From NCBI RefSeq assembly GCF_003234815.2, contig NZ_CP126279.1, forward strand, positions 3,038,001 through 3,102,000: a DNA stretch of 64,000 nucleotides. The letters run 5' to 3'. The number at the start of each line of letters is the position of its first letter. Within the stretch, counting starts at the first letter, position 1. Shown piece by piece: positions 58,646 through 64,000 of this stretch. Both the position numbers and the translations under genes were made by a program. Below the pieces are notes generated by a model. The model worked only from the letters and a program-made list of their open reading frames with translations. It was not told the origin of the DNA and searched no databases. This stretch comes from Curtobacterium sp. MCBD17_035. GTDB lineage: Bacteria; Actinomycetota; Actinomycetes; Actinomycetales; Microbacteriaceae.

Positions 58646-59192
58646 CGTCCGAGGCCGAGGACTGCGCCTCGTCCTTGACCGTCGACGCGGCGTCCTGCGC
58701 CGTGCCCTTGAGGTCCTGCACGTGCTCCTGCGCGGTGTCCTTGAGGTCGGAGGCGATGTCCTGCCCCACGCCCTTGGCCTTGTCCACGAGCGGTGCGGCC
58801 TGGTCCTTCAGCTGGCCGGCGAGGTCCTCTTCCTTCGAGGAGGCCGGGATGAGGGACGAGGCGAGCCAGCCCGCGCCGAAGGCGATGAGGCCGACGGCGA
58901 GCGGGTTGCCCTTGGCCTTGCCGACGGCCGAACGGGCAGCGCCCTTGGCGGAGTCGGAGGCGCCCGAGACGGAGCCCGAGGCGCTGCTCGTGCCGGACTG
59001 GACCTTGCTCTTGGCGGCGTCGACCGTGCCCATCACGCTGTCGCGGACGGAGCCGATGCGCTCGCGCACCTTCTCGGTCTGGCGGTGGGCGATGGACGAC
59101 GGGCTCACCTTGTCGGCGAGTGCATCGACGTCCGACCCGAGGTTGCCACGGGTGCGCTCGATCTCGGCGCGGATCTCGTCTGGGGTGCTCAT
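58599..59192 (-). CDS. DUF3618 domain protein
   Basis: 197 residues. N-terminal DUF3618: PDEIRAEIERTRGNLGSDVDALADKV. A hydrophobic segment GNPLAVGLIAFGAGWLASSLIP lies at about 95-117, and the C-terminal third is an alanine/lysine/aspartate-rich amphipathic repeat (KDTAQEHVQDLKGTAQDAAS), like LEA or apolipoprotein-type helices. Third gene of a stress-linked membrane operon; ATG overlaps the preceding stop. Confidence 0.82.
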   Translation of the reverse strand: MSTPDEIRAEIERTRGNLGSDVDALADKVSPSSIAHRQTEKVRERIGSVRDSVMGTVDAAKSKVQSGTSSASGSVSGASDSAKGAARSAVGKAKGNPLAVGLIAFGAGWLASSLIPASSKEEDLAGQLKDQAAPLVDKAKGVGQDIASDLKDTAQEHVQDLKGTAQDAASTVKDEAQSSASDVKDSAQSAKDDVQNA

Positions 59193-59683
59193 GCGTTCCT
59201 CCCGTTGGTGTGCGGCTTGAGGGTGTCGGGGATCTCCTTGGCGGTCTCGACCGTCTGCGGGGCGCCCTGGATCTCCTTCATCGACTTGCGGCCCTGCATC
59301 GCGAGGATCGCGGCGATGATGCCGTAGATCACCGCGATGATGAGCGCCGACCAGGCGTTGTTCACGAGGAACCCGAGGGCCCACCACGCGGCGATGGAGA
59401 TGAAGAGGAGGGCGAAGAGCGCGGTCAGACCGGCTCCACCGAACATCCCGGCGCCCTTGCCGGCCTTCTTCGCCGACTCGGTCAGCTCGGCCTTGGCGAG
59501 CGCGACCTCCTGGCGGAACAGGTTCGACAGGTCCTTCGAGACGTCCGTCAGCAGCTCGCCGAGCGGCGTCGAGGCGGCGCGCTCCTCGGCGGCTTCGTTC
59601 GGTCGTGATGCGGCGGTGGCGCCGGCGGTGTAGCCCGCTCCGGGCACACCGCCCGGCACGCCGCCCGGGGTGGTCTGGCTCAT
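59189..59683 (-). CDS. phage-holin-3_6-like (actinobacterial holin-X) membrane protein
   Basis: 164 residues. Family pattern LLTDVSKDLSNLFRQEVALAKAEL, then two helices: AGLTALFALLFISIAAWWALGF and AWSALIIAVIYGIIAAILAM. Despite the family name, such genes are chromosomal housekeeping genes in actinobacteria, usually next to DUF3618 as here; no phage genes are near. Function unknown, probably envelope homeostasis. Confidence 0.82.
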   Translation of the reverse strand: MSQTTPGGVPGGVPGAGYTAGATAASRPNEAAEERAASTPLGELLTDVSKDLSNLFRQEVALAKAELTESAKKAGKGAGMFGGAGLTALFALLFISIAAWWALGFLVNNAWSALIIAVIYGIIAAILAMQGRKSMKEIQGAPQTVETAKEIPDTLKPHTNGRNA

Positions 59684-60531
59684 GCCACGCCTCCGGTGCC
59701 GTACCCGGCACCCGTGCCGCGATCGTACTCGGTCTCGACCGGGTCCGTCGTGCCGTACGCAGCGCCGGTCGTGCCGTAGTCCGTGTCGGTCGCGGTCGAG
59801 TAGGTGCTCGTCGACGTGGCGTCGTACGAGGACGAGTCGCCGCCGGTGGCGCCACCGAAGGCCTCGGCTTCCTTCTCGTGCTTGATCTCCGTCGTCAGCG
59901 CCTTGGTGAGGCGACCGGCGAGGATGCCCGCTCCGGCGGCGATGGCGATGAAGGTGCCCGGACGACGGGCCGCGAAGGAGCGGACCTCGTCGATCAGCGA
60001 GCCCGGGTCACGGCCTTCGAGGTAGCCCGCGACGCTGCCGGCGCGGTTCGAGAGGTCGCGGACGACCTTGCCCGCGATGCCGTCGTCGGCGTTCTCGGCC
60101 ATCGACGAGAGCTGGTCGCTGATCGTGCGGAGTCCGCCGGCGGCGCGCTGCTGCTGCTGGCCCGCCTGGTCCTTGAGGCTCGACGTCGCCTGGCCGAGGA
60201 GTTCCTTGGCGTGGTCCGTGGCCTCCGAGGCGACTCGGGACGCCTGCTCCTTGGCGACGCCCGCGACCTGCGCGGCCGACTGCTTGGCGTCACCGGCGAC
60301 GTTCTGGGCTGCGCCCTTGGCGGCGTCGGCCTTGCCGGAGCCGCCGGAGTCGCTCGCGCTGTCCGTTCCGTAGGACGGGACGTGGACGCCGGAGTAGGTG
60401 GTGTCCGTCGTGTCATCGACGACGAGCTCGTCGTCGATGAGGTCGTCGTCGGCGAGCGACCCGGTCGGCACGGCCCGGTCGTAGATCGGGGTGTCGTTCG
60501 GGATGTCGTTCTCCGGTGGGTATGTGCTCAT
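59680..60531 (-). CDS. membrane-associated protein of the DUF3618/holin-X operon
   Basis: 283 residues, no firm family. N-terminal acidic disordered region, a middle Ala/Gln/Lys helical repeat (AKEQASRVASEATDHAKELL), a short hydrophobic segment RPGTFIAIAAGAGILAG near 200-216, and a Tyr/Thr/Ser-rich tail. Homologous arrangements precede holin-X and DUF3618 genes in actinobacteria. ATG 60531 follows GGGAAGGAACGTC. Divergent from the Mn catalase with shared GGACAACC elements, so likely stress-induced. Confidence 0.7.
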   Translation of the reverse strand: MSTYPPENDIPNDTPIYDRAVPTGSLADDDLIDDELVVDDTTDTTYSGVHVPSYGTDSASDSGGSGKADAAKGAAQNVAGDAKQSAAQVAGVAKEQASRVASEATDHAKELLGQATSSLKDQAGQQQQRAAGGLRTISDQLSSMAENADDGIAGKVVRDLSNRAGSVAGYLEGRDPGSLIDEVRSFAARRPGTFIAIAAGAGILAGRLTKALTTEIKHEKEAEAFGGATGGDSSSYDATSTSTYSTATDTDYGTTGAAYGTTDPVETEYDRGTGAGYGTGGVA

Positions 60532-60904
60532 GACGTTCCTTCCCTGTTCGCGGGTCCGGGAGGACAGGCGTCATCCCGGTCTGGCGTGTCACCCACCGTG
60601 CGCGTTCTCGCCTGGGAGCGTTCGGACTCCCAGGGGCGGACCAGGGAGGTTGTCCCCCGTTCTGGGTGTTCCAGACGACCTGGGGGCGGCCGGAGCACGC
60701 ACCGTTCGTCCCCCGGACGCCCAGGTGGGCCTCGCTGACTCCCGGAAATCCGGACGGGAGGGCCGGGGCGGGGCCGCACCGCACCTCCCGTCCGAGGGGG
60801 ACAACCTGCATGGGTGGCGAGGGAACGCGGCCTACGGTCCAGACCACGCGTCGTGAGCGCCGGGACCCGCCCGGCACCGACGCGAGCTGAAGGAGAGACA
60901 CAGG
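60532..60904. promoter_or_regulatory. 373-bp divergent stress control region with inverted AGGTTGTCCCC pair
   Basis: No gene is seen. AGGTTGTCCCC (60647-60657) and its exact complement GGGGACAACCT (60797-60807) face outward toward the two divergent stress genes. A hairpin with 8-bp arms (CCTGGGAG at 60611-60618 and complement at 60627-60634) lies in the leftward leader. The octamer GGACAACC within the repeat also precedes the ECF sigma gene. Candidate promoter -35 or activator site for one stress regulon. Confidence 0.45.
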
Positions 60905-61786
60905 ATGTACTTCCACAAGCAGGAATTGCAGTTCAAGTCCACGCCGAGCAAGCCCGACGCCGTCTACGCACGCAAGCTGCAGGAGGTCCTCGGTGGCCAG
61001 TACGGCGAGATCTCGGTCGCGCTGCAGTACCAGTTCCAGGCCTGGAACATGCACATCCCCGGCAAGTACCGGGACCTCGTCTTCGGGATCGGCGCCGAGG
61101 AGCTCGGTCACGTCGAGATGCTCGCGACGATGATCGCCCAGCTGCTCGAGAAGGCCCCGCTCGGCATCACCAAGGAGGCCGTGCAGGACGACCCGACCGT
61201 CGCCGCCGTCATCGGAGGCATGGACGTCCAGCACGCGATCGTCGCCGGTGCCGGCGCGCGCCCCGTCGACAGCAACGGGAACCCGTGGCAGGGCTCGTAC
61301 ATCACGGCGAGTGGCAACCTCCTCGCCGACTTCACGGCGAACGAGAACGCGGAGATGCAGGGACGCATCCAGGCCGCCCGGCTCTACCACATGACGGACG
61401 ACCACGGGATCCGCGACCTGCTGTCGTTCCTCATCGCGCGCGACACCATGCACCAGAACATGTGGGCGACCGCCGCCGCCGAACTCCGCGAAGAGGGCTA
61501 CGAGGACTTCCCGGTCCCGAGCAACTTCGCGCAGAAGAAGGAGGACCAGGAGGTCAACTACCAGTACCTCAACTTCTCCGACGGCGCTGCCGCGGCCGAG
61601 GGACGCTGGGCGAGCGGCCCCTCGTTCGACGGCAAGGGCGAGTACACCTACCACGACGGGCCCACCACCTCGGTGCCGATGCCCCCGCCCACGCTGGTCG
61701 ACGCCCGCTACTACGGCACCACCCCGACCCCGAACAAGGTCGAGCAGAAGGCCGCCCTGTCGCAGGACCGGCGAAACAAGGAGTGA
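60905..61786 (+). CDS. manganese catalase
   Basis: 293-residue ferritin-like dimanganese catalase that dismutates hydrogen peroxide. Metal-ligand positions are recognisable: E35 in GQYGEISVAL, E66 and H69 in GIGAEELGHVEM, a third glutamate in NENAEMQGR (147 or 150) and H183 in RDTMHQNMW. Family start MYFHKQELQF is intact. ATG 60905 follows GAAGGAGAGA. Located beside general-stress membrane proteins, it probably belongs to an oxidative or desiccation stress regulon. Confidence 0.94.
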   Translation: MYFHKQELQFKSTPSKPDAVYARKLQEVLGGQYGEISVALQYQFQAWNMHIPGKYRDLVFGIGAEELGHVEMLATMIAQLLEKAPLGITKEAVQDDPTVAAVIGGMDVQHAIVAGAGARPVDSNGNPWQGSYITASGNLLADFTANENAEMQGRIQAARLYHMTDDHGIRDLLSFLIARDTMHQNMWATAAAELREEGYEDFPVPSNFAQKKEDQEVNYQYLNFSDGAAAAEGRWASGPSFDGKGEYTYHDGPTTSVPMPPPTLVDARYYGTTPTPNKVEQKAALSQDRRNKE

Positions 61787-62730
61787 CGCGCTCCGGCGGC
61801 CGACGCCGCCGCCGTGACGGGGACCACCGTCGACCTCACGTGTCGATGGTGGTCCCCGTCCTCGAAGACGCCTCCGTGCTCCGACGGTGCCTCGCGTCCG
61901 TCGCGGTGCAGACCGTGCCCGTCGACGAGGTCATCGTCGTCGACAACGGCAGCACCGACGACAGCGTCGCCGTCGCCCTCGCGGCCGGTGCCACCGTGCT
62001 CCACGAGCCGGTCCGGGGGATCGCGGCGGCCGCGGCACGCGGGTACGACGCGGCCTCCGGCGACGTGATCGCCCGCGTCGACGCGGACTCGGTGCTGCCG
62101 TCCGACTGGGTCGACCGTGCGCTCCGGGCCTTCGAGGACCCGCGCGTGGTCGCGGTGACCGGACCAGGGCGGTTCCGGGACCTCGGCCCGATCCCGCGCG
62201 CGTTCTGGCAGCTCGCGTACATGCGGGCGTACTTCGTGCTCATGTGGCTCGCGCTCGCACGACCGCCGGTCTTCGGCTCGAACACCGCGTTCACGCGCGC
62301 GGCCTGGACCCGCGTGTCCGCACGCGTGGAGCGTCGTGACCCGGCGCTCCACGACGACGTCGACCTGAGCCTCCACCTCGACCCGGCATGGCGCGTCGTC
62401 GTCGATCCGGGGTTGCGCGCCGAGATCTCGAGCGACCCGCTGCGGGACCGCCGCGGGCTGGTGGTCCGCACGCGCAAGGCGCTCCATACGCTCGGGTCAC
62501 ACGGCCGCGCCGGACTCCCCTGGTACCGGTGGTTCCGGCGCGGGTTCACGATGCTCCGCGCACCCGCGGTCCCGAGCCGCGCGGTCGGGTGGCCGGGCTC
62601 GCCAGTCGCCGCTGGTCAGACCCCCTCGGTTCCTGGCCTCCCTGAGCACGAGCCGAGACTGCGGGGCACCGACACCACTCCGGGCCATGATCGGGATGGT
62701 GACGCGGCCCCCACGGCCGCGTCGCAGTGA
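61783..62730 (+). CDS. glycosyltransferase family 2
   Basis: 315 residues if started at GTG 61783 (overlapping the catalase stop), 296 if at GTG 61840, where the GT-A fold really begins (VVPVLEDASVLRRCLASVAV). Seen: EVIVVDNGSTDDSVAVAL with nucleotide-binding aspartate, GDVIARVDADSVLPSDW with the D-x-D metal site, and LHDDVDLSLHL. AFWQLAYMRAYFVLMWLAL is hydrophobic. Lacks the C-terminal helices of hyaluronan-type synthases. Acceptor unknown; not linked to the main polysaccharide operon. Confidence 0.85.
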   Translation: MTRSGGRRRRRDGDHRRPHVSMVVPVLEDASVLRRCLASVAVQTVPVDEVIVVDNGSTDDSVAVALAAGATVLHEPVRGIAAAAARGYDAASGDVIARVDADSVLPSDWVDRALRAFEDPRVVAVTGPGRFRDLGPIPRAFWQLAYMRAYFVLMWLALARPPVFGSNTAFTRAAWTRVSARVERRDPALHDDVDLSLHLDPAWRVVVDPGLRAEISSDPLRDRRGLVVRTRKALHTLGSHGRAGLPWYRWFRRGFTMLRAPAVPSRAVGWPGSPVAAGQTPSVPGLPEHEPRLRGTDTTPGHDRDGDAAPTAASQ

Positions 62731-62772
62731 CCCTCGACGGGCACACGTCCCGTCACACGGAAGGAGGCCGAC

Positions 62773-62895
62773 ATGGCCCGCACGACATCGGAAGCCGGCG
62801 GCGAGGACGAGGCGGACGCCACCACGCACGGTGGCATGGACGCGCCCTCGCAGGCCGAGGGTGAGGACCCGGACGAGGACTCGCCCACGATCTGA
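62773..62895 (+). CDS. 40-residue acidic protein
   Basis: Short frame with an excellent ribosome site AAGGAGG 5 nt before ATG 62773 and a terminator 12 bp after its stop. The product is strongly acidic (GGEDEADATTHGG, AEGEDPDEDSPTI) and probably disordered. No family recognised. Base composition is typical of the neighbourhood. Ribosome site and terminator make it more likely real than chance. Confidence 0.6.
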   Translation: MARTTSEAGGEDEADATTHGGMDAPSQAEGEDPDEDSPTI

Positions 62896-62907
62896 CCGAG
62901 CACAGTA

Positions 62908-62941
62908 CGAGGCCCCGGGTGCGGACGGATCCGGGGCCTCG
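62908..62941. terminator. terminator hairpin after the acidic protein
   Basis: CGAGGCCCCGG (62908-62918) pairs perfectly with CCGGGGCCTCG (62931-62941) across a 12-nt loop. Confidence 0.75.
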
Positions 62942-63003
62942 GCTGTGTAGGTCCGGGTTGATCCCGCGATCGAACGGGGACTGCTGCATCTTGGGACTCT
63001 GGC

Positions 63004-63231
63004 CTAACGTCGTCGCCTCAGTTTCGCCGGCCCGAATACGAGGAGGAACGTCAGCCCCGCTCCCACCGCGACCGTCGCAGTGAGGAACGCAACCCATGAA
63101 CCCCACCCAGTCGATACAGAGGTAATGGTGAGAACTGCGAGGATCACGAGAACTGGCGTGAGGATTGCGCACACGATCGAGTTATAGCGCTTCCTTCCGT
63201 TAGCAGGCACTGGCCACCGATCCGATACCAT
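63004..63231 (-). CDS. small two-helix membrane protein, candidate Rhs immunity protein
   Basis: 75 residues with two hydrophobic segments (SIVCAILTPVLVILAVLTI and WVAFLTATVAVGAGLTFLLVF) and a basic tail KLRRRR. ATG 63231 has GGAG 6 nt upstream (63241-63238), inside the 3' end of the Rhs gene, overlapping it by 32 nt in another frame. Its DNA is A/T-richer than the rest of the window, as is usual for recently acquired toxin-immunity cassettes. Position right behind the variable Rhs tip is the standard place for an immunity gene; no sequence family is recognised. Confidence 0.6.
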   Translation of the reverse strand: MVSDRWPVPANGRKRYNSIVCAILTPVLVILAVLTITSVSTGWGSWVAFLTATVAVGAGLTFLLVFGPAKLRRRR

Positions 63232-64000
63232 CTATCACTCCGTATGCTGACGCTCCAAATCCAATGACGCCGGCTACTCCCAGCGCCGTTGACCATCCGA
63301 GGGACGGGATCTCAGCGGCAACCGATCCAACAATTGCGACACCGGAGGCGATGAGCCCGAGGCTCGAGAACACGAGACCGGTGACGGCATGGCCGCACTG
63401 CGAAACACGACCGGTGGGATCCGAGCCGTTGATGGGATCGCAGCCGACGAACGCGTATCGGTTGGCGTTGCCTGGATCGAGGGGCGCGTCGAGGGTGTCC
63501 TCCTGCGTCCACCCGCCCGCGACGGGAAGGTACCAGCGTTGTCCGAACTTCACGAGCCCGTCGCCGGTGATCCGGATGCCGGACTTGTATCCGAAGGGCA
63601 AGTACTCGAACCACGGCGACGTACCGCCACTGACCACGGTCCGGTTCCCGTACGGATCGAACGACACCGCGTACGCCCGCTGGCCGTCGTCGGTGAGGAT
63701 CCCGACCGGGTTCCCGATCCCGTCCACCAGGTACAACCCGACCTGCAAGTCGGGGCTGATCGCGTCCAACACCTGTCCTGTGGTCGGGTCGTCGAAGAAG
63801 AACGACGTCTGCCCGGCGCTGGTTTGGGACTGCAGCTGCCCGCTCTTGCCGTACACGTACATGTACGAGTCCCCGCCCGGTGTGGTCTGGCTGAGCAGCT
63901 CGTTTTGGTCCGCGCCGGCGTAGGTGTACGTGGTGGTCTTCCCGCCCATGGTGGAGCTGGTCATCTGCTCCGCCCCGTTGTAGGTGTACGTCACGCCCGG
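63200..64000 (-). CDS. Rhs-family polymorphic toxin, C-terminal part (5' end beyond window)
   Basis: Open across the window edge; about 267 C-terminal residues visible. YD/RHS repeats (YTYNGAEQM, YTYAGADQNELLSQTT) lead into the RHS-associated core: FDPYGNRTVV, FGQRWYLPVAGGWTQEDTLDAPLDPGN (in parts) and NRYAFVGCDPINGSDPTG, which ends the conserved shell. The variable tip of about 70 residues after DPTG is hydrophobic and glycine-rich with two likely membrane segments (FSSLGLIASGVAIVGSVAA; ALGVAGVIGFGASAYGVI) and terminal cysteine. It has no nuclease or deaminase signature and suggests a membrane-active toxin. TAA stop at 63202-63200. Confidence 0.82.
   Translation of the reverse strand, partial: PGVTYTYNGAEQMTSSTMGGKTTTYTYAGADQNELLSQTTPGGDSYMYVYGKSGQLQSQTSAGQTSFFFDDPTTGQVLDAISPDLQVGLYLVDGIGNPVGILTDDGQRAYAVSFDPYGNRTVVSGGTSPWFEYLPFGYKSGIRITGDGLVKFGQRWYLPVAGGWTQEDTLDAPLDPGNANRYAFVGCDPINGSDPTGRVSQCGHAVTGLVFSSLGLIASGVAIVGSVAAEIPSLGWSTALGVAGVIGFGASAYGVIDGIGSVASAC

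Noticed and set aside
59189..59683. Prophage remnant, based on holin similarity
   Set aside because: No other phage genes; holin-X genes beside DUF3618 are a common chromosomal arrangement in actinobacteria.

Overview
The window is a very GC-rich (roughly 70%) stretch of bacterial chromosome with actinobacterial habits: many GTG starts, stop/start overlaps of the GTGA or ATGA type, TANNNT -10 boxes placed so that some mRNAs would be leaderless, a clpS-DUF2017 pair, Asp23/Gls24 clusters, a LAFTG sortase signal and 11-bp direct-repeat PHO boxes. Gene content fits a Microbacteriaceae member, plausibly Curtobacterium-like; this assignment is inference from content and style only.

Layout. 1-3848: galactose locus (galM and a DeoR-type regulator divergent from galT-galK) with phased decamer repeats in the shared control region. 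3983-6358: folD and glyA on the minus strand, led by what reads as a ZTP (pfl) riboswitch. 6446-10687: clpS-DUF2017, a MarR regulator and MFS exporter, purU and a YrdB-like protein. 10684-23272: amino-sugar/peptide region, with nagA facing a ROK kinase and a Dpp-type ABC transporter, and divergently a ROK repressor, an M81 metallopeptidase, CutC and a MalY/PatB-type aminotransferase. 23348-31659: a secreted protein, ohrR-ohr, nagB, a cell-wall-anchored protein hit exactly at its stop codon by an IS481-family element, a NUDIX hydrolase, an MFS exporter and a HigBA toxin-antitoxin pair.

31820-38152: a phosphonate module (ABC transporter, FAD oxidoreductase, phosphonatase-like hydrolase) with PHO-box-like repeats before both transcription units. 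38308-42211: an envelope-stress block of Asp23/Gls24 paralogues, small membrane proteins and an ECF sigma factor. 42342-43968: a phosphohistidine phosphatase and NAD(P)H-hydrate dehydratase. 43928-58645: an exopolysaccharide cluster (priming sugar transferase, WecG/TagA, GT2, tyrosine autokinase, LCP attachment protein, LMW phosphatase, Wzy-like polymerase, and an acyltransferase fused to a GT4) that also carries an HprK-like/PqqD fusion, a PF14907-type nucleotidyltransferase and a free PqqD protein, an unusual trio. 58599-62941: DUF3618, holin-like and related membrane proteins divergent from a manganese catalase, a second GT2 and a 40-residue acidic protein. 63004-64000: the 3' end of an Rhs gene with a hydrophobic variable tip, overlapped by a small two-helix membrane protein that looks like its immunity partner.

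Strongest leads for new biology: the Rhs tip/immunity pair, the HprK-PqqD-nucleotidyltransferase trio in the polysaccharide cluster, the acyltransferase-glycosyltransferase fusion, and the PHO-box-controlled phosphonate module lacking PhnW. No tRNA, rRNA or CRISPR array was seen.
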